Source of the DNA: Seiridium cupressi
Lineage: Eukaryota; Ascomycota; Sordariomycetes; Amphisphaeriales; Sporocadaceae
DNA length: 64,000 nt
Assembly (NCBI GenBank): GCA_036674765.1
Contig: JARVKI010000092.1
Coordinates: 108,941-172,940, forward strand
Direction of reading: 5' to 3'
Part shown: positions 34,745 to 46,470 of the stretch, one piece after another
Layout of the letters: each line of letters opens with the position of its first letter
How positions within the stretch are numbered: the stretch's first letter is position 1
The notes under the pieces: generated by a model
Databases searched by the model: none
What the model saw: the letters and a program-made list of their open reading frames with translations, nothing else
What the model was told of the DNA's origin: nothing
Translations under genes and position numbers: made by a program

Positions 34745-35757
34745 TTATCTTGTCTTTTCAATCATGTCAGTGGTGTTGTAGATGGAGGCTTTAACTCCCC
34801 AAGCATTGCCAGAGCTAATTCCCAGGTATGTGTAAGCATCTGGGACCGTGTTAATGCCAGATCCATGCCTGCGAGAATGCGACTGACCTGGCTTGTAGTA
34901 CAATGGCCTTCCCCGAGGTGGAACCAAACCCAGCTGTTTGAGTTTCATAGCCACCCTCGTAACATCATGCTTGTCAGTAAAGTCGGCAGTGTATACACAG
35001 ATCAACTGTTCTGTTCGAGGATCCGTCCCCGATCTGGTGGCAACTTTGGCGGCAATGCCCAACTCGTTAAGCGAGGTAGCCTTGGCAACAATTCCCCAGA
35101 CCTCGTTGACCGTGTGAAGCGGACAAAACAGCATCCACTTTCCTGACCTTACGTGCAAAGCATGAGCTAAGCTCAAGATGTCCCTGGAAGCCTCCGAGGC
35201 AGCCTTGTTCTTCTCCCGATTACGCATGGTCGGCGTCATCGTAGCCTGATTCATGTGGTCATGGAAGCTAGTCACCAGGCTGAGTCTCTCCATCCCGCCC
35301 CTACAAAATTGCATCAGATCAGTCTCCTCCTCCTCGGGAGCCTCGTCCTCACAGCCCTTGACATATTGGTTCTGGGAGTCTTGTTTGTTCTTGCGGTCGA
35401 TGTACGGATTGCAAATGAATATCCACGGACCAATCTTGGTTTCATCTGTAGTGGCTGGTGGGAGACGGTCCAGAAATTCATCAACACTTTCCGTGTGCTG
35501 CCAGGCACAGCGTAGCCCAGCATATGGATTGTACAGATGGGCAGTGTCAGGTTGCGCCAGGACCGTGGACTGGATCTTGAGAGGTGTTTGGATTTCGTCG
35601 TAATTTTCCCACCACTCTTTCACGTCAAAATTCTCAACCTTCTTCTCAAGCTCTGCCACTATAGCGTCGTCCCCTACCAGTAGTTGTGAGTCATTCGCGG
35701 TTATGTAGAGGAGGTCATCGACGTACCATAGAAATCAGACTCGGTATCGGAGTCCAT
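34745..35757 (-). CDS. DUF1917 (UPF0696 / C11orf68-like) family protein
   Basis: Two exons, 35757-35727 and 35673-34745, give 319 aa. The first exon encodes MDSDTESDFYG and supplies the only ATG; the main frame has none upstream of the conserved part. The body contains a motif typical of the eIF4E-like-fold DUF1917 family: KIGPWIFICNPYIDRK, then SGKWMLFCPLHTVNEVWGIV, then an AKVATRS... TEQLICVYTADFTDKHDVTR strand-helix pair, and GLVPPRGRPLYYKPG. The human member is C11orf68 (BLES03). The function is not known; the fold suggests nucleic-acid cap or ligand binding, but that is inference. A short acidic loop (EDEAPEEEETD) sits in the middle. It is divergent from DPH7. Soluble, no membrane segment. 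Confidence 0.75.
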
Positions 35758-36462
35758 ACTTCCTCCCATAGTCCCTTGATGTCGGGATGTGTATGTTACA
35801 TGACCACATGAATTGGCAGATTTAGGTATAGTCCAAATGCTTGATGTAGTGCTGAATGACTACATGTAGACCGAAGTGTACCGGACCATTACGGCAGAAG
35901 GCTAATTGTAGGAAATATCAGCGGGGGCCATAGAGACAAAATAGACTTTGGCCTACCGGGGCGACGTTAGGAGAATGTCATTGAAATGTTTTGTAAATGA
36001 AGTGCCGAGACTCGAGTTTGAAAAAGAAAGTTCAAAGCTCCAGGCCCCCCTGATACCGCTCTTTCCGTATACCAGGGACGAAAATCCAATGACGTTACAG
36101 TAAAGTGAAGCTCCAGGGTGTTATGGGTCAAGGAGCAAGCTCCTGTGGGGTTTCACTAAAAAGACCTCCAGGGGAGCGGCAGGAAAGAACGACGCTAGAG
36201 ACTCACAAGAAGGCATGGACAGGGGCTTTGGTTCAGTCGCAGATAAGCCGATAGCGGGGAAGTTGCCGAACCGTTGAACTGGGACACCCAATAAGCGCCA
36301 CTGCCTCTTCCCATTCTTGGGTTGGACCGACTGGATCTGCATCAACCGGCATTTTTTTTTCTTTTCGGATTGGGCACCGTCATATATCGTGCAGCTATTT
36401 TAATCACTTGTCAGTCACCCAACTTCATTGGCCTCGGGTTGCACATTGGTCAATCAGCGGCC
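35758..36462. promoter_or_regulatory. Divergent promoter region of DUF1917 gene and DPH7
   Basis: 705 bases between start codons with no coding signal. A T9 run lies at about 36352-36360. No specific factor site is claimed. Confidence 0.5.
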
Positions 36463-37723
36463 ATGGCAGACGAGGGCAGACTCATCAAATCTGTGTTGAC
36501 CTTGACACTGGACCTGCCGCCAAGTTGTATCGAGTTCTGTCCAGCGTATCCAGACTATTTTGTCGTGGGGACCTATGATCTGCAGAAGGAGAGCACTGCG
36601 CAGGCCAATGAGAACCAAGACACCACCAGTCAGCAGCCACAAACTCGCAACGGCAGTCTTATATTGTTTCGATTGGTTGAAGATGAAATGTATATTGACC
36701 TCACCCGAGTGCCTTTTGAAATTTTATTTCTTCATCTCCTGCTTGGCCGGCCAATCTTAACCAACAAGCTGTTCGACTGACATGGTGCACAGAAAACACA
36801 TCCAGACCTTGACTCAACCTTCGGCGATACTTGATGTCCATTTTCATCCCAGCAAGACCGATGTGCTTGCAGTTGTCAACAGCACCGGCATGGTCTCGTT
36901 TCTAAAGCTGGCTTCATCTTCAGGAGCAAGCGTTCCATGCTTGGCTGAGCTTGGTGCCCACCGGCCATTAGGTGACCGGCAAGATGTTCTCATTTTATCT
37001 TGCTGTTGGCATCCAAGCATACATGATATAATCGCCATCACGACCTCTAGCAATGATGTGCATGTGCTTCAACTAGACGATGCTTGGAATATTAGACCTG
37101 GCGAGAGTCTGATACACTCACACGAGGATCAGGCGTGGGCTGCTGCATTTGCCCCTTTCCTCGGAGACCCTGCAGACTCAAAATTGGTCCAGGTCCTGTC
37201 TGGCGGTGATGACTTCAAACTCCTGGCCAGTACCTACGAGTACAATACTGGAGATGATTGGTCTGCACCGGAAGGGACAAGGCAAATTGGACGCCATAAC
37301 TATGGAGTCACCGCCATTCTACCATTGCACACGAATCAAGAAACGCAGGAGTTCCTTCTTTTAACAGGCAGCTATGATGACCACATCAGAGTGTATGCTG
37401 TAGGAAGTGCACCTCGACTTCTGGCAAAGTTGGACCTTGGCGGTGGAGTATGGAGATTAAAGGTGATTCACCTTAAGACCGAGGCCAACACCAATGGAGA
37501 ATGGACGGCTACTATTCTAGCATCCTGCATGTATGCTGGCACGCGGATAGTGAAGTTAGCTGGCGACTGGTATCGATGTAAGATCGAGGTTCTCTTCCGC
37601 TTTGAGGAGCATGAAAGCATGAACTATGGAAGTGATCTTCAAGCAGGAGAAGACGGAAAGGCCGTCCGAATTATTTCGACAAGCTTCTATGACAGGCGTT
37701 TGTGTCTATGGGATTTCTCGTAA
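36463..37723 (+). CDS. DPH7: Diphthine methyl ester esterase / WD40 protein
   Basis: Removes the methyl ester from methylated diphthine on elongation factor 2, allowing the final amidation to diphthamide. Yeast name RRT2, human WDR85. Exons 36463-36689 and 36793-37723 give 385 aa. The start is in a strong context (GCGGCCATGGC). WD40-type blades run through the whole protein: SCIEFCPAYPDYFVVGTYDL, AILDVHFHPSKTDVLAVVNS, ILSCCWHPSIHDIIAITTSS, AWAAAFAPFLGD with VLSGGDDFKLLAS, and LLLTGSYDDHIRVY. The most specific family signs are LGGGVWRLK and EEHESMNYGSD, close to the end, followed by IISTSFYDRRLCLWDF. Cytosolic. The first intron has donor GTATAT and acceptor CACAG and is the only one. Tandem with the exportin gene downstream. 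Confidence 0.93.
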
Positions 37724-38458
37724 CCCAGGGCGGCTAATACGAACTAGGTAGATTCGCCGTAGGTTGGGGCAGAGATGCCAGGAGGATGGTGAGTCTGGGA
37801 CAGCCAGTCATATGTTGGTTGGTAGAAAGCAAAAATACTGGGTAAGGTAATGACCCGTGCTAACGAAAAGCTTGGCTGTTTTGTCCCGACCATCATTATT
37901 GTCTGCATTGCTGGTGTTGTTCCAAAGCAGTTCCATAGCAGGGGTCTAATAAGGTTTCTAGTGGGTGCTAGGCACTGACGGATCAATCATGGACCGCTGG
38001 GATCCCTGTGGTGTCCAGCGAAGGGGGGCCTTGTTGGGAAAATAACCCGCGATCTGCTAGCGCGCCGGGTCCCCTGCCTGGCTCTTGCATATTCCTGACG
38101 GACAATTAATGATTGATTGGGCACTGCTTCCTTTTTCACTTACCAGCTCAGACCCGAGACTCGTGAATTTGGGATTTTCTGGTCGCCGCAATAACTCTTG
38201 ACGACACCACCCAGACCGTGTTCGGACATCGACGAGCAGCACAGTCTCGACATATCTTTACTAGCCCAGCATCCTTTATTTGTTCCCGTCGCCGCAGTCT
38301 CTGCCAGATGAGTCAGGTCTAAGACAAGCCGGTGCTTTTGGTGGATCAATCCGTGTTTCCACCCACCAACACCCCTCCACCGAGATCATCGTCACAGCCG
38401 TCCTCGCGCACGTAGTCGTGCAGCTACGTTACCTCGTCGACTACAACCTCCTTGCGCC
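37724..38458. other. Intergenic region between DPH7 and exportin gene
   Basis: 735 bases with the DPH7 3' UTR and the exportin promoter. The last 200 bases are C-rich, like a fungal 5' leader. No other feature was seen. Confidence 0.55.
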
Positions 38459-41400
38459 ATGGCGTCTCAACACGTCAATGGAAATACGGCCATGGCGGGT
38501 GCAGAAGGTGTCAACGGGAACATGGCCAACGGCTTGTCGATCCTGCCCCGAATCCACGAAGCTCTCGAGCTCATACACAACCCCCGAGCTCCCAACCAAG
38601 CCCGCCAAGAAGCCCAGCAGTTCCTCGAGGAAGTCAAGAGCCTTGACGAGGCCCCGTCACATGGCTACACGCTCGCCTCCGACAAGGCTCAATCCCCCGT
38701 CGTACGCCACTACGCACTCTCGTTACTCGAACACGCCATCAAGCACAAATGGAACAAGTACCCACAGGAACATCAGGCAGCACTGCGCCAGTGGGTGATG
38801 GAACTGTCGCGGGACATTTCAAGAGAAGACCCAATATATCTTAGGAACAAGATTGCTCAATTGTGGGTCGAAGTAGCCAAGCGCTGCTGGGCTGGGTCAT
38901 GGATGGATATGGACGCTCTGTTGGTACAGCTATGGCAGGTTCCCGACTCGGCTGTACACAAGGAGTTGGTGCTACTGATCCTCGAAACACTGTCCGACGA
39001 AATCTTCAACTCGGACGACCCTGCCGTGGCAGTACGGGAGGGCCTTCTCAGCCGCGCTTCGGTAGAAATATTCACCCCAGCTGCCGTACTGCTCGAGACC
39101 TTCCCCAACCGAGAAGCCGGGCCTGAGGTTAGATGCGCCGATGAAGGCTGGCTTGGAAGAATCACACAGTTCTTGAGCCAGTGCCTGACGGGCGATCTTC
39201 AGAACAACGAGGAGCTGCGGAACTGCGTTGTTCGAGCATTCGCGGTCTTGTTCTCTCTCATGCCATGGGTTATACCCAACGCCGCCACAGCTACCGGTTG
39301 CGTCCCTGCCATGTGCCAGGGTCTCAGAGCTTCGCATATCGCCGTACAAAAGGTATTTATTTCTCGTTGGGGCCACAATCGTATTATTGACTCCATTTAT
39401 AGGGCGCTTTGGAAGCCATGCATGCTCTTTACTCCCGCAACAGCCTTGTGGATCAGGAGTTTCTCGACCTGGTTGTACCGCTATACAACAGCCAGTGCGT
39501 GGAACTATTCGGGCAGCTATTCCAATGGGCGACGGTGGATGCCGAGGACATTGATGACGACCAATATCAATTTGGCAAGAAGCTCTCTGAGGTTCTCTCT
39601 TTTCTTGGAAACTATCTGGATCGCCGCTTTGCCGTCTTGCCCAAAGATCCCGAGCGTGTTGACTTTCAAGGGTTCCTTCGATTGTTACTCATGGTTGTAC
39701 AGAGCCAGAGCTTGATAGTTTCTATTCCGGTTCTTGTCACGTGGACACGGCTGTTGGGTCATCGGTCACTGGGGCAAAACATTGCTGAATTGCCAGAATT
39801 CATTGGTCCATTGCTAGAACTCTGCGGCTCGAGGCTAGTGAGATATGAGAATTTGCCAGAAGACACTCAGGACGCGACATTCCTGTTTCTCTTGGAGGAC
39901 ACCGACACCGTACCCGAACGGCACGCATTCCTCGGTAACTACAGGCGCTATGCCTCCACAGTTATCGAACACATAGTTCAGCTCAAGTTGGCTGACGCTG
40001 TTTCACATGTCTTGACCCAGACGGAAAACGTGCTGCAGAATCTTTACAACGGCCAACCCGGTTTCAATCCTTCAACTTACGAAAAGAATTCTTCTGCTGT
40101 GCTCCGGGTCGACGCTCAAGCTACTGTCATAGAAGCAGCTCTGAGAGGCTGCATGAAGTGGAGAGGGAAGAAAGAAGTAAGCTCCCAGGATATAGGTTCC
40201 TTGGAAGAGATGCTGGAGGAATGGGCAAGCCGTGTACTCTCCATGTCTTTTGAAGTAGGTTCTACCCATTATTGGTACAGTTTGATGGAATGCTCACTAC
40301 CTGTAGGACCCCATCATTCGGAAACGCGTTTTGCAGCTACTGGTGGTATTTTCCACGACAGCGCTTGACAGAAAACCACGCTTTATGCTCAAGGTGCTGG
40401 AACACATCTTGATGACGTGGCCAGCACCTCAACCCGAGTACCGACAATACAACGAAGCCATTAAGGATTTGCAGACTGAGAGCATGCTCGAGTTGCAGAG
40501 ACTGGCAGCGAAGATGCCCGATCATCTTTTGGTATGAACCATACTTTCTGTCGCAGGTATTCTCGATTTAACCTATCATGCAGGATGTCTACGACCAGAT
40601 CGCCACCAAGGTCAATGAAATGATTGCTTCGGGAACTATGGATGAGAAGCGTCAAATTACATATCAGACCTTCCTCTTTACGATTATGTAAGGCGCAGGA
40701 TCTGCACTCGGCATTTATTATGGCTAACGAAATTAGTCACCGGTGCAGCCGACTTGACAAAGAGACCAAGGTTCAGAAGCTTCAAGAATTCATCGAACCC
40801 ATCAAGAACCAATGGCGCAATGAGAAGCTGAAGGAAGCACTTGCATCATACGGTGGATTCTGTGAGATGATGGCTCTGAATAAAGCGCAGGCCTATCTCG
40901 CAAGAAAGCGAGTTCATGAGGTCAAAGACTGGGGTTCAATGCCCTTGGATGAGGAAGGCAAAGCCTTGCAAGCCGAAATGGAAGAAAGGCAGACGGTACG
41001 TGATCACATTCAAGATACGGATAATGGCTAACAAGGATGACAGGCATTACCTCTACGGCCGACCAAATCCATGCTTACAGCCTCAATAGAAAAAATCGAC
41101 AAGGAGACTGTGGCTTACAAAACTGCTTGTATCCTTTGGCAGGACGGATTCCCCTTGATTCTTCCGGAATTGCTCAATTTTCTAAGGTAAGAAAGCACGG
41201 CTTAAGCTATAAGATCTAAACTTAACTGTTCTCAGTCACGCGCACGCTTCGGCTTCCCCAGACAGCTGGGTCGGCTTGCCAGCAGAAATGAAGTCCATAG
41301 TAGGTCGCGTTCTTACAGACCGATTCTGGCAAGCGGGCATCTCCGAGGGCTCCAAGGATGAGTTCTATGCTCGCGTAGTGGACAAGAAACACACGATGGA

Positions 41401-42657
41401 AGGACTCGGCTCTACTATCCGAGGTTCCATCCGCTTTGTCCGGGAATCAGTGTACGCGATTCTGTACTGCATGAGCCGCCTGGATGTAGAGTTCTATGGT
41501 TTCAAAGAGCTTCCGGGGCCCCTTGCTAACGCACTCATGGCAAACTCGTACTCCCTCTCACCGCATCAACAGATTAACTTGCTCAACCTAGTCCGCTATC
41601 TCGTCGACAGCTGCCCGACCGACCTCCGAGACCACTTCCTTCCACCTCTGATGGCAGCCTGTTTCCAACAGATGGATGCCAAAATCACTTCTGAGTGGGA
41701 GAAGCTGGAGAATCAAAAGGGAGTACAAGCCGGCGAATCCGCTTTGGCCGAGGAAATGAAGTCGGAAAGTATCCTGCGGCAGCTGACGTACACGGCCGTG
41801 ATGATGGTGGCCGATTTCCTGGATCCTGCCAGGATGAGTAAGTTACACACCATTTGCACCCAGACCTTTAGAGCGGCCCAGCTAAGACGTGGCTAGACCT
41901 GCCTCTTGCAAAGCCCGATGGTAATACGGCGAAATATGCTACGCTTCGTAGATTCTGTCTCATGCAGTCCGAGATCGTGGAGCCGCTGCTCATGTTCTGC
42001 ACGCATGTCATCCGTGTGCGGGATAGTCGTTGCTGTAGTATTATGCTTCGGGTCTTCCGCTCCATCGTTCCCGAGTTTAGAAACGTCGAGGACATGCATG
42101 TCGCGTCCACATCCGATAGTCAAAAGGCGTCCAACATGGACAACTCACCAATTCCGCCGACCACAGCATCACTGATACGCGAGTATATATCCAACGATGT
42201 GCTGAGAGCATGCATCCAATCGATCAATGAACATTACTTTGTCGACCTGCAAAAAGAGATCGCCACGTTCATCGGGACCATCATCCATTACTACAGCCCC
42301 CTGACCCAGACTCCGAAAAATGTGTTGCTCTCAATTCCGAACTTGAGGGAGGAAGACATTACCGAAGCTATTGTCAGGATCGTGGAGGCACAGAATGCCA
42401 AGGTTCAACGCAACTACGTTCTACAGCTGTTGAGTGAACTCAAGGGCGTAAGTATCTCTGAACTGGGAAAGCTTGGGACGGGCGCCGGCAGTATTACATC
42501 ATCACGCAAGTCTCATCATGGTAAGAAGGCGTCACGAAGTCAGATGGCGCAAGAGTTCATGACTCCGGCTGCCCCACAGGCGGCCAATGGAGGCTACGCG
42601 GGGGCGAACAAGAACGAGGAGGCCCTTGAAGGGGTGGCCGGACTATTCAATCAGTAG
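38459..42657 (+). CDS. MSN5: Exportin-5 / Msn5-type karyopherin
   Basis: Importin-beta family nuclear transport receptor that binds Ran-GTP. In yeast Msn5 exports phosphorylated proteins and in animals exportin-5 exports double-stranded RNA precursors. Exons 38459-39352, 39403-40254, 40307-40531, 40584-40687, 40737-40995, 41044-41186, 41236-41837 and 41882-42657 give 1284 aa. The N-terminal importin-beta segment includes QARQEAQQFLEEVKSLDEAP, VVRHYALSLLEHAIKHKWNK and EDPIYLRNKIAQLWVEVAKR, the last being characteristic of exportin-5. HEAT-like helices fill the remainder with no membrane segment. The final 60 residues are Gly/Ala/Ser-rich. The seventh intron is only 44 bases (41838-41881), with acceptor CCCAG chosen because two nearer AG sites bring a stop codon. 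All other junctions are unambiguous. It is tandem with DPH7 and LDB17. Confidence 0.93.
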
Positions 42658-43723
42658 AATCTGATGGAGTGCCGCGTGTGGTTTATCCCCAGACCGACCT
42701 ATTTGGTTTGCTCAAGCGGAACGTACAATGCCAACAAAGTAAAGAGAGACAACAGATGTGAACGCTGATGGCGTTCTCGCGGTTCTAGACAAGGGAAAAA
42801 GGGACAGAGGCGTATGGGACTGGTTTCTGCTTGCGATGGAAACCCAGGTGCTCGTGCTGGGCGGCAGGCCAGCAAGTGCATGTGAGAGAGGAAGCACTCT
42901 GTAGTAATAGGCTGTACTAAAGCGCTCACGCCATGGTCGACTTTTCTAGGATTGATTAGACGGGCTCGTTGACGGGCTCGGGTCTGCTCGGGCGCTAGAT
43001 GGTTTTTTTGAGGATGATTTACCAGATACCTACCGTAGATAGGGGGCCGGTACACCACGGAATTGTGGTTGCGAATTTATGATCATAGATATCTCTCGAC
43101 CGCTGCAATGCTGGTTGGTCATGGGTCCATGTGAGGGTGAAACCTAAAAAGGAAAACCAACTATGTTCCGCGAGCTACACTTTTTCAAGAGAGTTTGTTC
43201 CCCCTCTGGTTGCATGGACAAGTGCCCCTGCAAGGTACGGGCAGCTTTCTATCTACCCATGTGCCGGTGCATTGAAAGGAGCGAGTGAGCTGCGAGCACT
43301 ATGTTCCTCCTGATTGCGATAGTATACCTAAGGCACGCCACAGACCCAGAAGGCTTCTGGAAGCTAGCACTAAATTAACCGACTCAAGGGCGGAATTGTA
43401 CTGTAGTGCGCCGCTAGCTTTAGAGCAGGGGAAAGCCCTGCCACTTCCTTTTCGGCTGGATCCGCGTGTCCAGACTTTCTGTCCCGCATCTGGGCCTTGG
43501 CGAAGCATTATCAGTCCCAGAATCCGTCTCTCTGCGCACGAGTCGTGGGAGCATCACATATTCTGCTCGCTTGGTCTCCCATAGTGCTCGAGCCCTGCCG
43601 CTTCTTCTTTGTTCTACAAATCTTACTCTGCAAATTTACTTTGTCCACCGTCAGCAAAAGGCACACTCTCGGCAAGCGCATGGCCGTCCTGGCACCAACG
43701 CATTTCATGATCAGACCATCAAG
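42658..43723. other. Intergenic region between exportin and LDB17 genes
   Basis: About 1.1 kb. It contains the exportin 3' UTR and LDB17 promoter. Repeated GACGGGCTCG-like units occur near 42960-42985. Frames on both strands lack family resemblance. Confidence 0.55.
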
Positions 43724-45330
43724 ATGGCCGATTCGGACACGTCCTATACCATAGAGACGGAGCAGCAGCTATGGGAGGGTGCGCCTTGCCTTTCCTTGTA
43801 TCTTATCGTCTGCTACACGAGTCGTCTTACTGACAAGCAAATGAACACACAGAAATCGAGCAAGTTGTTGCGACACAATGTGCAGGCCACGCCCACGAGA
43901 CCATTGACGATGCGCTGCGGACCTGGCTACACCTCGCCGCCAAGTGCCGCACCGAATTCTCACAGTCCGAGGACGATGTCGCGAGCTGTTCCCAGAGGCT
44001 GCTCGAGGGCAGCCTGTTCCATGCGAATCAGCAATACGTGCGCACACAGATCATCTACAGTTTGCTGCAGGAGGACGAGTCCACACCCCTCTACGTCATT
44101 GCCAGCTTTCTCCTACTCGACGGTCGCAACGAAGATGCCACATACCGGAGGATGATAGATGAGGGCTGCTTCCACCGCCTGCTGGAACTAATGAATGGGC
44201 GCAATGAGGACGACCCAAGTCTACACCGGTTGCTACTGGAGCTCATGTACGAGATGTCTCGTGTCGAGAAGCTGCGTCCGGAAGATCTCGTACACGTCGA
44301 CGACGGCTTTATCACCTATCTCTTTCAGTTGATTGAGGGCTTCTCCGACGACGTCCATGACCCATACCACTACCCCATCATACGTGTTCTACTGGTCCTG
44401 AACGAGCAATACATGGTGGCTTCCACGACTGTTGTAGCCAATCCCGACTCGCCTGGTGCCATACTAACAAACCGCGTGGTCAAGTGTCTTTCGCTGTACG
44501 GGCCTATATATCGTACCTTTGGCGAAAATCTAATCCTCCTCTTGAACCGCGAGACCGAGACTGCGCTACAGCTGCTCATTTTAAAGCTCCTCTATCTCCT
44601 TTTCACCACCAAGGCGACGTACGAATACTTCTACACAAACGACTTGCGAGTACTTCTTGACGTTATAATACGAAATCTTCTCGACCTTCCCAACGAGTAC
44701 TTGTCGTTGAGGCATACCTATTTGCGGGTGCTTTATCCACTGTTGGCGCATACACAGCTGAATCAGCCGCCTCATTACAAGAGGGATGAGATCATCAAGG
44801 TCCTTAACATCCTTGCTGGCACAGGCAGCTACCACTTTGCTCCTCCGGACGAGACAACGGCAAGGCTCGTCGATCGTGTGTCGAAAGTCAAGTGGCTCGC
44901 CGAAGATGGTGCAGGGGCTGGGGAGATCGCTCGCAAGTTCCTGGGTATTAGTCTCGATTCCAGTGATACCGCCAGCAAGATTAGTGTCGTTGATGTGGCG
45001 GCCGTGACGGAGAAGCCCGGCGTACAGACACCAAGTCGAAAGGCCGACTTCGAGGCTGCAGAAACGGCATCCGAGGGGGTCTCGTCCCCTGAAACAGACG
45101 CCAAGGCCTTTGAGAAGAAGGCCAAAGCAGCACCACCGCCACCTAGGAGGCAGAGGAAACCACTCCCCGAGATTCCGAAGCATAGGCATGGCATTCCCGT
45201 GGCCTTGCACGTCAGTGGCAATGGGAATGGAACGGCGGTGCCGGTGAAGAAGCTTCCACCAAAGGCACCGCCCCCGAGACGGATGAACAGACTCAAGACC
45301 TCGGAATCCCCGCCAGCTCCTGCATCTTAG
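43724..45330 (+). CDS. LDB17: LDB17 / SPIN90 (Dip1) family actin regulator
   Basis: Cytosolic protein of endocytic actin patches. Relatives (yeast Ldb17, fission yeast Dip1, human SPIN90) activate Arp2/3 complex without a mother filament, giving the first linear filaments. Exons 43724-43778 and 43853-45330 give 510 aa. The N-terminal exon encodes MADSDTSYTIETEQQLWEG. The armadillo-like helical domain (about 20-350) includes HETIDDALRTWLHLAAKC, the STPLYVIASFLLLDGRNEDA loop, EYLSLRHTYLRVLYPLLAHT and YKRDEIIKVLNILAG, the block most typical of the family (old name DUF2013). The tail after 380 is basic and Pro-rich (PPPPRRQRKPLPEIPKHRHG and KKLPPKAPPPRRMNRLKTSE), suitable for SH3-domain ligands, as in yeast Ldb17. 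The donor GTGCGC is weak but no alternative keeps frame. Confidence 0.92.
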
Positions 45331-46470
45331 AACGGAACTTGTCTGGCTAGGGTAGTTTTTCGACCTCGCAAGCTCTGTGCTGGGAAGCGAGATAAGGAGT
45401 GGGGATAATACCACAAGGAATCAAGCCTTGCAGGGCGAGAGGCACTTAGATTGTCTAGGCCTATGGGCATAACATCATTAGCATTGGGAATACGGCGTAT
45501 CGGTAGAGCAATTGTTCGGGTTTTCTTTTCAACGGCACAAGCATCAGGAACGCATCATGGCATGGCGTCAAGGGGGGCTTCGTGTGGGCACCACTTTAAT
45601 GATTAGGCGGTTTCTGTAGCGGATAAATCACGAAGCCAGGGCAAGAATGATAGCGGTCTCCAATATGGAGCTCGTGGTAATGCCTAAACAATACGAAGTA
45701 ATGTTGACATGATTCAACCGCCGGATCACTTCCGTTCATTGACTGTGAAACGCGACAAGTTCTCAACCTGATCCATGGAGGGTACCTAATTGATATGGTC
45801 CTGAGGTTTGGGAAGTTGGACCGCTGCGAACGCATTGGCCGGTTTTGTGTCGATTGTGTATGACTACAGATGGTGCTGTTCGTCTGCTGGATGCGGCTGC
45901 GAATATGGCATGGGTACAGAGTGCATACAGAGTTCCTTCTTCAGGTCCAAGCACAAGGCCAAGAACCTGATGAAAGAAAGAAAGAAAAATTACTCTCAAG
46001 AAGAGTGTGTGTTCCAAAATTTTGGCTGGGATCACATCACAAGATCTACCGCCACGAGGGCGGTCGCCTCGAGCACTGCCTGATCTGCTCGAGACCCAGC
46101 CATGTCAGGGTTTTTCCTCAGGGAAGGAGGCAGGGAGCCCTTGGGGAAAAAAAGAGAGAAGAGAAAGGGATGATCGGGGAGGGAGGGGGAGAGGGGGTAT
46201 TTATAGGGATTTGAGGGTGGGTGGCTTGCGTCATTCGTGCTTCACTGATTGATGGATTGCTGTGCGTAGGAAGAAGGAGCGAGTTGTGATATGGGGAATT
46301 GCGTGGTTGGCAAGTGCGATAAAGGGAGGAAGCCTGGAAATTGGTACCTACCTAGGTTAGTTGGATGTAAGGAGTAGGAAGGCAAGGCATACATAAGTAG
46401 ACAGTGGCTACACCCTCTCTGATCTTTTTTTTGCTATAGTAAAAGCGTAACAATGCATTGAAGTCAAAAC
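45331..46470. other. Intergenic region between LDB17 and the NLR relic
   Basis: About 1.1 kb, with purine-rich GGGAGG and AAAGAGAGAAGAG runs near 46148-46195. No coding or RNA gene could be supported. Confidence 0.55.
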
